A stretch of DNA of 64,000 nucleotides from an uncultured bacterium (lineage in GTDB: Bacteria > Bacillota > Clostridia > Lachnospirales > Lachnospiraceae): positions 1 through 64,000 of the forward strand of contig CAJMMS010000001.1 of NCBI GenBank assembly GCA_905214675.1. The letters run 5' to 3'. How positions within the stretch are numbered: the stretch's first letter is position 1; every line of letters starts with the position of its first letter. Position numbers and translations under genes: made by a program. The notes under the pieces are model-generated. The model was not told the origin of the DNA. It searched no databases and worked only from the letters and a program-made list of their open reading frames with translations. Positions 25,629 through 34,600 of this stretch are shown in pieces.

Positions 25629-26075
25629 ATGATCAGAGAATTACGAAAAGCAGATATAGATAAAGTTGCAGATATATGGTTGGATACAAATAGAAAGGCA
25701 CATTATTTTATCCCGGCTCAATATTGGAAAGATAATTTTGAGTTAGTAAAGGAGCTGCTGTTACAGGCAACGGTCTATGTCTATGAAGAGAATCAGGAAA
25801 TACAAGGTTTTATAGGGCTGAACGACGAGTATATTGAAGGCATTTTTGTTTCTGATGAAATGCAGTCGCAGGGTATAGGCAAAATTTTGTTAAATTATGC
25901 AAAGAATACAAGGAACAAATTGTTTTTGCATGTATATCAGAAAAACACACCGGCAATATCTTTTTATCAAAGAGAAGGGTTTGAGATTCAGTATAGTGGT
26001 TTGGATGAAGTTACTGGGGAAAAAGACTATGTGATGGCATGGGAGCGGACATCCTCGTCTGTCGAATCTAAATAA
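25629..26075 (+). CDS. GNAT-family N-acetyltransferase
   Basis: A 148-residue GNAT. MIRELRKADIDKVADIW is the usual first helix. The acetyl-CoA loop is MQSQGIGKILL, and QKNTPAISFYQREGFE is the standard C-terminal motif. Substrate not predictable. The ATG at 25629 has AGGAGAG upstream; an in-frame start at 25527 would add 34 atypical residues overlapping the promoter region. Confidence 0.9.
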   Translation: MIRELRKADIDKVADIWLDTNRKAHYFIPAQYWKDNFELVKELLLQATVYVYEENQEIQGFIGLNDEYIEGIFVSDEMQSQGIGKILLNYAKNTRNKLFLHVYQKNTPAISFYQREGFEIQYSGLDEVTGEKDYVMAWERTSSSVESK

Positions 26076-26119
26076 AGTCTGTAAGTAATATTCAGAGTGA
26101 AGCATTTTGGGAGGAAATT

Positions 26120-26674
26120 ATGAACATTACAGTATATCTTGGAGCAAATGAAGGCAATGATCCGGCTTTACATAAGGCAGTTACAGAACTTGGAGCCTGG
26201 ATCGGGCAAAGCGGAAACACACTGGTTTACGGTGGTTCAAAAAGCGGATTGATGGGGGCATTAGCGGACAGTGTTCTGAATGCAGGCGGCAGAGCGATCG
26301 GCGTTGAACCGCAGTTTTTTGTTGAAAAAGAGCTGCAGCACGACGGACTGACACAGCTGATCGTGACGAAAGATATGTCAGAACGCAAAAACAAAATGAT
26401 CGAACTTGGCGATGCATTTATTGCATTTCCCGGTGGAACAGGTACTCTTGAGGAAATCACAGAAGTGATGTCAAAAGTATCGCTGAAGCAGCTGGATGCT
26501 CCCTGTATTCTCTATAACCTGAACGGCTACTATAACAGTTTAAAAGAATTATTAAATCATATGATTGAGAAGGGACTGTCCGATCAAGAACGACAGAAAG
26601 GTATTTTCTTTGCGGATGATCTTATGCAGATTCAGGAGATGCTTTCTTTTGTCAAAGCTGATGGTGAGAAATAA
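26120..26674 (+). CDS. LOG/TIGR00730-family Rossmann protein
   Basis: A 184-residue LOG-type protein with GGSKSGLMGALADSVL and the PGGTGTLEEITEV motif. These families share the nucleotide 5'-monophosphate phosphoribohydrolase fold (lysine decarboxylase-like in old annotations). The bacterial role is probably nucleotide salvage or damage control. GGGAGG precedes the ATG. Codon use looks like the core genes. Confidence 0.9.
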   Translation: MNITVYLGANEGNDPALHKAVTELGAWIGQSGNTLVYGGSKSGLMGALADSVLNAGGRAIGVEPQFFVEKELQHDGLTQLIVTKDMSERKNKMIELGDAFIAFPGGTGTLEEITEVMSKVSLKQLDAPCILYNLNGYYNSLKELLNHMIEKGLSDQERQKGIFFADDLMQIQEMLSFVKADGEK

Positions 26675-26712
26675 GTGAAAAAATGGGAAAGGAATAGTAG
26701 AAAGAGGAAAAG

Positions 26713-27285
26713 ATGATATTTCAATTAATCGCAGTGATTCTTTTAGGTATATTTTATAGCTGCTATTTTGGCAAAATGATCGCCCAGAGGCGAAAAGGAA
26801 TACAGACAGATCAGATTGGCAAAGGAAAGACAGGAACGGAAAAAGTGATCGAACTGACGATGAAAGCGGCCACACTGTTGGTTCCGCCACTTGAAGGATT
26901 CTGGTGGCAGGACAACATAGATGGTATAGACTACTCGGATAAAGATTCATTTAATTGGATTTCAGTTATCCGTCTGCCAGAATTTATAAGTCAAAAAGAC
27001 TTTGAATGGGCAGTTGAAACAGCAACCAAAAAGAAAAAAATAGATTGTTCATCGGCAGAGTTTTTGACTATTGATGAGGGATTGTGTGTTCAAATAATGC
27101 ATTTAGGAGCATTTGATGATGAACCTGCAACCGTTGCGCTTATGGATACATATTTGAAGCAGAATAGATATGTTAATGATATGAATATGGAAAGACTACA
27201 CCATGAAATATATCTGTCTGATGCAAGAAAGGTTGCTCCAGAAAAATGGAAAACGGTTATTAGACATCCCATAAAACGTATTTAG
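26713..27285 (+). CDS. Chimeric protein: ICMT-like N terminus fused to GyrI-like C terminus
   Basis: 190 residues. The first ~58 (MIFQLIAVILLGIFYSCYF... RRKGIQTDQIGKGKTG... TMKAATLLVP) match the start of isoprenylcysteine-methyltransferase-like membrane proteins. The rest (PLEGFWWQDNIDGIDYSDKD... HLGAFDDEPAT... LHHEIYLSDARKVAPEKWKTVIRHPI) match the C-terminal two thirds of GyrI-like small-molecule-binding proteins. The methyltransferase catalytic half and the GyrI-like N-terminal strands are missing. The junction falls at LVPPLEG, near 26884. It is most likely an in-frame deletion fusing two neighbouring genes and probably not functional in either original role. Confidence 0.7.
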   Translation: MIFQLIAVILLGIFYSCYFGKMIAQRRKGIQTDQIGKGKTGTEKVIELTMKAATLLVPPLEGFWWQDNIDGIDYSDKDSFNWISVIRLPEFISQKDFEWAVETATKKKKIDCSSAEFLTIDEGLCVQIMHLGAFDDEPATVALMDTYLKQNRYVNDMNMERLHHEIYLSDARKVAPEKWKTVIRHPIKRI

Positions 27286-27327
27286 ATAAATTCCAGTTGT
27301 GCGAAATAATAGAAATGGAGAAGATAT

Positions 27328-27930
27328 ATGGAAAATAAGAATCCTCTTGAAATAATAAAACGTCCGGCTGCTTATGCCAGCGGCTATGAAAATATCCCAA
27401 CCGAGGCACAGGATCGTGCAAAGCAGCTTTGCTGGGAATACAACCGTACAGCTCCAAATGAGAAAGACAGACGCAGAGCTATATTACAGGAACTGTTTGG
27501 TACTTGCTCAGAGATGACAGGCATTGAACCGGATTTTCATTGTGATTACGGATTCAATATCCATACACATGGTCTGGTTGTAATCAATTACAACTGTGTT
27601 ATTTTGGATACATCTCCGGTAAATATTGGCACGGGGACATTTATTGCTCCGGGTGTATGTCTGGCTTGTTCCGGTCATGCGATTGATCCGGAACAACGCA
27701 GCCATGGAGTTGGCACCTCCGCACCTATTACATTAGAAGAGAATGTCTGGATCGGAGCGAATGTTACCATCTGTGGGGGCGTGACTATCGGTTCGGGTTC
27801 GGTTATTGGTGCCGGAAGTGTGGTAACACATGATATTCCGAAGGGAGTCATCGCTGCCGGTGTACCATGTAAAGTGATCAGACCAATTACAGAAAAAGAT
27901 AAAATTGCACCGGAAGAGATTCTGTTTTGA
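27328..27930 (+). CDS. Maltose/galactoside O-acetyltransferase family (hexapeptide repeat)
   Basis: A 200-residue LbH acetyltransferase. The N-terminal Mac domain begins with a variant of the usual start (PAAYASGYENIPTEAQDRAKQL). The coil follows: INYNCVILDTSPVNIG, then SGHAIDPEQRSHG with the catalytic histidine, and GANVTICGGVTIGSGSVIGAGSVVTHDIP. It transfers acetyl from acetyl-CoA to a sugar hydroxyl. GGAGAAG precedes the ATG. Full length. Confidence 0.92.
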   Translation: MENKNPLEIIKRPAAYASGYENIPTEAQDRAKQLCWEYNRTAPNEKDRRRAILQELFGTCSEMTGIEPDFHCDYGFNIHTHGLVVINYNCVILDTSPVNIGTGTFIAPGVCLACSGHAIDPEQRSHGVGTSAPITLEENVWIGANVTICGGVTIGSGSVIGAGSVVTHDIPKGVIAAGVPCKVIRPITEKDKIAPEEILF

Positions 27931-27948
27931 GACTTATGGAGGAACAGC

Positions 27949-28341
27949 ATGAAAAAATGGCTTAGAATTACCTTGCTTACACTTGCACTTTTGGGAACGT
28001 TTGGCTGTTCGTCAAAAGAGCAGAAGGGAGTATCTGTAGTTAAAACATATGAAGTGACCGATTCGCAGCAGGCAGAGGAAAACTTTGACAATGATCAGCT
28101 GGTTACTATGGTTAAATATTATGAGATGAGTGATGGGACATGGAAAACAGATGATCATACATACAAATATCGGCTGGAAATTACCGGACGAATGAATCAG
28201 GCAGAAAAGGACAGCACCTTTGTATTTTTGAGCAATATCGAACATATTACTTTTGATCAGGCATGGAAAGCGAGCGGACTGAGCAGTAATATGGATGATT
28301 ATTTTGATGAAAAAGATGCGAAGTTTGTGGCGATGAAATAA
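27949..28341 (+). CDS. Putative small lipoprotein
   Basis: A 130-residue protein with a type II signal peptide: KKW at the N terminus, a hydrophobic core, and a lipobox-like GTFGC at C20. The mature part has the pattern YEMSDGTWKTDDHTYKYRLEITGRM and ends with a FDQAWKASGLSSN segment, often seen in short Lachnospiraceae lipoproteins. Function unknown. TGGAGGA precedes the ATG, 18 bp after the acetyltransferase. Confidence 0.75.
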   Translation: MKKWLRITLLTLALLGTFGCSSKEQKGVSVVKTYEVTDSQQAEENFDNDQLVTMVKYYEMSDGTWKTDDHTYKYRLEITGRMNQAEKDSTFVFLSNIEHITFDQAWKASGLSSNMDDYFDEKDAKFVAMK

Positions 28342-28367
28342 GTGAGAAAATGCGGAAGGAATACCAT

Positions 28368-28736
28368 ATGGAAATTAAAAAACTGAAATTTGATTTTTCT
28401 GTATGTAAAGTGAAAGATTATTCGCTTGTGAATTTTGAGGATGAGTATATCTTTACGGGAAAAACAGAAGAAGAAAATTCTCTCGTGTGTATTACGGAGC
28501 ATGTTCCGGCAAATATAATTTCACGTGATGATGGATGGAATGGTTTTCGTATTCAGGGGATATTGGACTTTTCACTAATTGGGATTCTGGCGAAAATCGC
28601 AACGATTCTTGCAGATCATGGGATTTCGATCTTTGCAGTATCTACCTATAATACAGATTACATTCTGGTAAAAAAAGAGAAATATCAAAAGGCGTTGGAA
28701 GTTCTTGAAGGTGCGGGATATGAGATTATCGATTGA
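28368..28736 (+). CDS. ACT-domain (CASTOR-type) protein
   Basis: A 122-residue protein built of two ACT-like halves. The second reads IQGILDFSLIGILAKIATILADHG, then ISIFAVSTYNTDYILVK, a classic ACT regulatory fold. ACT proteins bind amino acids. This stand-alone form has no enzyme domain and its partner is unknown. The ATG at 28368 has GGAAGGA at good spacing; an ATG at 28350 overlaps that site and is rejected. Confidence 0.82.
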   Translation: MEIKKLKFDFSVCKVKDYSLVNFEDEYIFTGKTEEENSLVCITEHVPANIISRDDGWNGFRIQGILDFSLIGILAKIATILADHGISIFAVSTYNTDYILVKKEKYQKALEVLEGAGYEIID

Positions 28737-28809
28737 GAATTGTCCGAAAGAAAAGAAAGCGAGCGTGAGAAAGAGTAGAACATATCAGAATATTTGAGGA
28801 GGTGAAAGA

Positions 28810-29205
28810 ATGGATTTCACAGATGAAAAAGATTATATTATGAGAATGATAAAAGAAATGGTCAGAGTATTATTTTCATTAGTGTTTGGGAAAAAGTATG
28901 TTTCCGTTGAAATTGAAAAAGAAAATAAATATGAAGTATCTGGCAAAAAGCTGCAAGGTTTTCTTAATATGATTGATTCAGGTCAAATTAACGAAGCAGA
29001 GAATATTCTTTTAAATAGCATTGATTATACAAACAAAGATGAGATCGTAGCAGCAGCTCTTTTTTATCAATATCTTAGTGAAAAAGACAGTGAGTTTTTG
29101 GAGAATAATCATTATACAAAAGAAGAAGTGCTTTCTGGGTTCAAGCAATTACTTACGCAGTCAGGATATAAAGAGTTGCTTTATCTGCTCAAAGACGATG
29201 AATAA
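28810..29205 (+). CDS. DUF6483-like protein
   Basis: A 131-residue helical protein starting DFTDEKDYIMRMIKEMVRVLFSLVFGK, the pattern of DUF6483 proteins common in Lachnospiraceae. The C-terminal half looks like a short helical repeat (INEAENILLNSIDYTNKDEI; AAALFYQYLSEKDSEFLEN). Function unknown. GAGGAGG precedes the ATG. Confidence 0.65.
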   Translation: MDFTDEKDYIMRMIKEMVRVLFSLVFGKKYVSVEIEKENKYEVSGKKLQGFLNMIDSGQINEAENILLNSIDYTNKDEIVAAALFYQYLSEKDSEFLENNHYTKEEVLSGFKQLLTQSGYKELLYLLKDDE

Positions 29206-29303
29206 TGTAGAAATTCTGGTTTGCAGAAACGTATGTTTTGTTATAATCAAAGACAGAAAAAGTGTAAAATCATATATTATACAGATAAAAAGGAGATCGG
29301 TAA

Positions 29304-29921
29304 ATGAAAGTATTAATGATAAACGGAAGTCCGCGAAAAGATGGAAATACATCAATCGCACTGGAAGAAATGAGAAAAATATTTGAAGCAGAAGGCGTGG
29401 AGGCAGAGATTGTCCGTGTCGGACACAAAGATGTCAGAGGTTGCATTGCCTGTGGACGCTGCTATGAACTTGGAAAATGTGTTTTTGATGATGTTGTTAA
29501 TGAACTGGCTCCGAAATTTGAGGCGGCAGATGGTCTTGTGATTGCAAGCCCGGTTTATTATGCTTCTGCAAATGCGACATTGATCGCAGTTCTGGACCGG
29601 CTTTTTTACAGTTCGCATTTTGATAAGACCATGAAAGTAGGAGCAAGCGTTGTCTGTGCAAGGCGTGGCGGATGTTCTGCGACATTCGATGAATTGAATA
29701 AGTATTTTACCATTTCAAATATGCCGCTTGCCTCCAGCCAGTATTGGAATTCTATTCATGGTCGGGAACAGGGCGAGGCCGAGATGGACGAAGAAGGAAA
29801 ACAGACTATGCGTGTACTTGCAAGAAACATGGTATTTCTGATGAAGAGTATTGTTTTGGGAAAAGAAAAATTTGGCTTGCCGGAAAAAGAAGAGCGGGTA
29901 GCAACACACTTTATTCGATAG
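29304..29921 (+). CDS. Flavodoxin-family NADPH-dependent FMN reductase
   Basis: A 205-residue flavoprotein. The FMN phosphate loop NGSPRKDGNTSIAL lies at the start, a CIACGRCYELGKC cysteine cluster near residue 47, then SPVYYASANATLIAVLDRLFY. The cysteine pattern is typical of iron-sulfur-flavoprotein-like or azobenzene/quinone reductases of this family. Likely reduces quinone, nitro or metal substrates in the cytoplasm. AAGGAGATC precedes the ATG. Confidence 0.9.
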   Translation: MKVLMINGSPRKDGNTSIALEEMRKIFEAEGVEAEIVRVGHKDVRGCIACGRCYELGKCVFDDVVNELAPKFEAADGLVIASPVYYASANATLIAVLDRLFYSSHFDKTMKVGASVVCARRGGCSATFDELNKYFTISNMPLASSQYWNSIHGREQGEAEMDEEGKQTMRVLARNMVFLMKSIVLGKEKFGLPEKEERVATHFIR

Positions 29922-29962
29922 GGCAGAAGATCGAATTTTAAATATTATAAGGGGTATGCCGT

Positions 29963-30199
29963 ATGGAAAAGAAAAGTATTGCCAATTTAAATGAATTGGA
30001 ATTTGTTATATTTTGCATTGAAAATATTGCGTTAAAGCTAAAGGTGAATGCAGAAGATGTTTATATTGCATTGGCAGAAAAAAGCAGTATTTTGAATGAT
30101 TACATCGTCCCGGAATACGAAATGCTTCATACACAGAGTAAAGAATATATAGTGGATGATATTATTGAGGTTATGGAAGAACGAGGGGTTAAGATATGA
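29963..30199 (+). CDS. DUF3791 protein (putative antitoxin-like)
   Basis: A 78-residue helical protein (LNELEFVIFCIENIALKL...EDVYIALAEKSSILNDYIVPEYEMLHT) matching the DUF3791 pattern. It overlaps the DUF3990 gene by 4 bp (ATGA). DUF3791 and DUF3990 genes recur together, suggesting a functional pair. AAGGGG precedes the ATG. Confidence 0.75.
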   Translation: MEKKSIANLNELEFVIFCIENIALKLKVNAEDVYIALAEKSSILNDYIVPEYEMLHTQSKEYIVDDIIEVMEERGVKI

Positions 30200-30666
30200 A
30201 GGTATACCATGGTTCATGGATGGAGATTGCAGAACCGGATTTAAAACATTCCAGAATAGATGTAGATTTTGGAAAAGGATTTTATACAACTCCACTTCGA
30301 GAACAGGCCGTTAAATGGTGTGGAAAATTTAAAAGACGTGGTAAGCAAGGGATTGTTACAACGTATGAATTTAATGAAAATATGAGCAGCAGTTTAAAGA
30401 TTTTAAGCTTTGATTCGTATTCAGAGGAATGGCTGGATTTTATTTTAAAATGCAGAAGAAAACAGGATAGGTCTGATTATGATATTGTAATGGGTGGTGT
30501 AGCTAATGATAAAGTGTTTAACACGGTTGAATTATATTTTGATCATTTGATTGATAAACAAGAAGCAATCAAAAGACTTCGTTATGAAAAACCTAATATG
30601 CAAATTTGTTTCCGGAGTGAGCGTGCACTGAAACAATTACATTTTGAAGGGAGTTTTGAAGTATGA
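30196..30666 (+). CDS. DUF3990 protein, ADP-ribosyltransferase-like fold
   Basis: A 156-residue protein. The opening VYHGSWMEI and DFGKGFYTTPLREQAVKWC parallel the H and Y motifs of diphtheria-toxin/PARP-type ADP-ribosyltransferases (HGS...GKGxYF). The acidic catalytic position could be in FNTVELYF. Flanked and overlapped by two DUF3791-type genes, it looks like the effector of a three-gene module. The catalytic assignment is inference from motif similarity. Confidence 0.7.
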   Translation: MKVYHGSWMEIAEPDLKHSRIDVDFGKGFYTTPLREQAVKWCGKFKRRGKQGIVTTYEFNENMSSSLKILSFDSYSEEWLDFILKCRRKQDRSDYDIVMGGVANDKVFNTVELYFDHLIDKQEAIKRLRYEKPNMQICFRSERALKQLHFEGSFEV

Positions 30667-30872
30667 ATGCAAATCCGATTTTACTCCAAAAAAAATATGC
30701 AAGAATCGTTGAATTATTTGCCAAAGAAAAGAATATTTCTATAGATAAAGCATTAGAGATTTTCTATCATTCGGAAGTATATCAGCTGATGCGGGATGGT
30801 ATTTCAGATATGCATTGTATGAGTGACAGTTATCTGAAAGAAGAGCTGGAAATGGAATGTGAGAAAAATTAG
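30663..30872 (+). CDS. Second DUF3791-like small protein
   Basis: A 69-residue helical protein (ARIVELFAKEKNISIDKALEIFYHSEVYQLMRDGISDMHCMSDSYL), overlapping the DUF3990 stop by ATGA. The layout is similar to DUF3791 but closer to a separate subgroup with the SxxYQLMRxGxSDMHCMSD pattern. It completes a coupled three-gene unit. Possible antitoxin or adaptor. Confidence 0.65.
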   Translation: MNANPILLQKKYARIVELFAKEKNISIDKALEIFYHSEVYQLMRDGISDMHCMSDSYLKEELEMECEKN

Positions 30873-30915
30873 AGCAATAGGAAACTTAATGGATAACACC
30901 AGAAAGGAAAGCAAG

Positions 30916-31641
30916 ATGGCGAAAGATCGGGATTTTGAAAAGGATTTTGTCAGACTGAAAAATGTTTCGAAGATCTACCGCATGGGTGAAGTCGAGATCC
31001 GTGCGGTTGATAATATAGAATTTGCGATCGACAAAGGAGAGTTTGTGGTCGTGGTAGGGCCAAGCGGTGCCGGTAAGACAACGGTACTGAACATTCTTGG
31101 CGGGATGGATACGGTGACTTCGGGGGATGTGCTGGTCGATGGAGAGAACATTGCAAAATATTCCCAGCGGAAGCTGACCGGATATCGCAGGGACGACATC
31201 GGATTTGTATTTCAGTTTTATAATCTGGTGCCGAACCTGACGGCGAAAGAAAATGTGGAACTGGCACTTCAGATCTGCAAGGAGCCGCTCGATGCGGTGC
31301 AGGTATTAAAGGAGGTCGGACTTGGTGACCGTCTCGATAATTTCCCGGCACAGTTATCCGGCGGGGAACAGCAGAGGGTTTCCATCGCCAGGGCACTTGC
31401 GAAAAATCCAAAACTTTTACTTTGCGATGAACCGACGGGAGCACTGGATTATCAGACCGGAAAAGCGATCCTGAAACTTTTGCAGGATACCTGCCGGCAG
31501 AAGAAAATGACCGTGATCGTCATCACGCACAATTCGGCACTGACGCCGATGGCGGACCGCGTGATCAAGATCAAGAACGGAAAAGTATCGAAAATGTACC
31601 TGAATGAAAATCCGGAACCGGTAGAAAACATAGAGTGGTGA
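30916..31641 (+). CDS. ABC transporter ATP-binding protein (MacB/LolD type)
   Basis: A 241-residue ATPase: Walker [14 protein letters not shown] loop FVFQFYNL, signature [15 protein letters not shown], Walker [13 protein letters not shown] and the switch histidine in VITHNSAL. It drives the FtsX-type permease encoded 4 bp downstream. The ATG at 30916 follows AAAGGA at 8 nt; an ATG at 30889 is a weaker alternative. Confidence 0.95.
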   Translation: MAKDRDFEKDFVRLKNVSKIYRMGEVEIRAVDNIEFAIDKGEFVVVVGPSGAGKTTVLNILGGMDTVTSGDVLVDGENIAKYSQRKLTGYRRDDIGFVFQFYNLVPNLTAKENVELALQICKEPLDAVQVLKEVGLGDRLDNFPAQLSGGEQQRVSIARALAKNPKLLLCDEPTGALDYQTGKAILKLLQDTCRQKKMTVIVITHNSALTPMADRVIKIKNGKVSKMYLNENPEPVENIEW

Positions 31642-31645
31642 TAGA

Positions 31646-34600
31646 ATGAAAAAACGTGCACTTCATAAAGAATTTTTTATGGAAATAAGAAAAAGTCTGC
31701 CCAGGTTTCTCTCCATCTTTTTTATCGTGGCACTGGGAACAGCATTTTATTCAGGAATCCAGGCATCTTCGCCGGATATGAGGTATTCGGGAGATGCATA
31801 TTTTGATGAAAATAAACTGCTGGATCTTCAGGTTACCGGAACTATGGGGGTGACGGAGAAAGATGTGGAAGCTTTGCAAAAGCTTTCAGATATCGAAACA
31901 GCAGAACCAACTTATCTGAAAGATGTACTGACAGAACAGGATGGACAACGAAAAGTACTGCGTATTTTGTCCATACCGGAAAAGCTGAATCTGGTTACGG
32001 TGGAGGAAGGACAGCTTCCGTCCGGAACAGGAGAATGTTTGCTGGACATCCAGTACGCAAACCGGAATAGCTATCAGATTGGTGATACTTTTAAAATCAG
32101 CGAGGAACTGGAAGAGGACGAAGATGCGGTTTTAAAGACGGATACGTTTAAGATTACCGGATTTTGCAGCAGTCCGCTTTATATCTCCTTCAGCCGTGGC
32201 AGTACCAATGTCGGAAACGGTGAGATTGCCGGATTTGTCTATGTACCGGAACAAACATTTGATACTGATTATTATATGCAGATTTCGTTGAAGGTAAAGG
32301 GAGCAGAGGCACTTACTGCATATACGGATGATTATGAAAATATCGTTCAGAAAGCTCAGACACAGGTAGAAAGCATCGGGCAGGAGCGCTGTGATGCACG
32401 TTATACAGAAATTAAGGAAGAAGCCCAGGAAAAGGTAACGGATGCCAGAGCGGAACTTTCAGACAAAAAGAAAGAAGCAGATCAGAAGCTTACCGATGCC
32501 AGAAAGGAACTGGACGATGCCAGAAAAAAACTGGAGGATGGAAAACAGGAACTGTCAGAGAAAGAAAAAGAACTGGCAGACGGAAAGAAAACACTGGCAG
32601 ACAAAGAAAAACAACTGGCAGATGCAAAGAGTCAGATCCAGGATGGTGAAAAAAAGTTAAAGGAAGCGGAAGCAACGCTTTCAAAGAAAGAATCTGAATT
32701 TCAGAAACAGAAAAAAGCAGCGCAGAAAAAGATTACTCAGGGTGAAAAGAAACTGGCAGAAGGTCAGAAAACACTGAAGAAAAACAAAAAAGAATTTGAA
32801 CAGCAAAGAGCAGAATTTGAACAGAAGAAAAAGGGTTATCTGGATAGTCTTGCACAATATGAAAAGAATCTTGCACAATATGAGCAGAACAAGAATCAGG
32901 GGATTCCGGAAAGTGTGCTTGCGCCGGCAAAGGCACAACTGGATGCAGCAAAAGCACAGTTAGATGCAGCAGGAGCACAGATCAGTGCCGGAGAACAGCA
33001 GATTGCAAAGGCAGAAGCACAGTTAAGCAGTGCAGAGAATACCCTGAATGAAAATCTGGATAAACTGGAACAGTCAAAACAGGAGCTTGCATCAGGAGAA
33101 GCACAGTTAAAAGCAGCGAGAAAAGAACTGACATCCCAGAAGAAAAAGCTAAACGATTCCAAAGCACAGATCACAGATGGAGAGCGTCAGATTGCTGATG
33201 CAAAGAAAGAACTGGCAGACGGTGAAACAAAAATTGCCGACGCAAAAAAGACCATTAAAAAGAATGAGAAAAAGCTTGTCAAAGGCGAGCGCAAATACGA
33301 AAAAGCAAAGAAAAAGGCAGACAAAAAAATCGCAAAAGCAGAAAAGAAAATCAATGATGCACAGAAAAAAGTAGATGATCTTAAAATGCCGGAATGGACG
33401 GTAGGGGATCGCAGTGATATACTGGAATATACAAATTATGGCGACAATGCTGCCCGTATGAGAAACATCGGAGAGGTATTTCCGGTTATCTTCTTTCTGG
33501 TAGCGGCGCTGATCAGCCTCACCACGATGACACGAATGGTAGAAGAAGAACGTACCCAGATCGGAACGATGAAAGCACTGGGATACAGCAAAGTGGATAT
33601 TGCGGCAAAATATCTGCTCTATGCGCTGTTTGCAACGGTGGGCGGCAGTATTTTCGGTGTTCTGGTCGGTGAAAAAATCCTGCCGTATATTATCATCCGG
33701 GCATATGGCATCATGTATTTACATATGAATACGATTCGTATTCCATATAATATAAAATTTGCACTGATCGCATCAGGAGCAGCCGTTTTCTGTACCATGA
33801 TCGCTACGTTAGAAGCCTGTATCCGCGAACTTCATGCCTGGCCGGCGGTTCTGATGCGTCCGCCAGCACCGAAGCAGGGAAAACGTGTCTGGATTGAAAA
33901 GATTCCGTTTTTATGGAAACATTTAAGTTTCACCTGGAAATCAACTGTGCGGAATTTGTTCAGATATAAGAAACGTTTCTTTATGACAATCATCGGGATC
34001 GGCGGCTGTATGGGACTTCTGCTGGTCGGTTTCGGACTGCGTGATTCCATCATGGATGTGGCAATTTTGCAGTATCAGGATATTCAGGTTTACGATGGTA
34101 TGGTGATTCTGGATGAGGATGCAGATACAGAGGAACAGGACAAATTACAGCAGGAACTTGCAGAGGATGACAGTGTAGAAGCTTTTGCAGAAGTATCCAT
34201 GAAAAAAGTCGAGTTTGCATCGGACAGCAAAAAACTGGATGTTTATCTGATGGTGGTTCCGGATGATGTGCCGATCAATGAATTTGTCAAATTCCGAAGC
34301 AGAACCACAAAAGAAGCGTATGAATTGGACGATCAGGGCATGATCCTGACGGAAAAAGCAGGAAAACTGCTCGGTGTTTCTGCCGGAGATTCCGTAGAGA
34401 TGACAGGAGAGCACAGCGGCACAGAAATTCCAATCAGCAGAATCTGCGAAAACTATATGTCTCATTTTGCATATATGACAGAAAGTATGTATCAGAGGCT
34501 TTACGGAGAAGAACCGGAATATAACAGTATTCTTTACCGCGTGACAGACCGTGACGAAGCAGTTGCCGAAAAAGCGGGAGAACGTGCGATGCAGATGGAT

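Noticed and set aside
32450..33380. Repetitive A/G-rich DNA with several long antisense frames
   Set aside because: It encodes the coiled coil of the FtsX-type permease; the opposite-strand frames are shadows of a Lys/Glu/Ala-rich sequence.
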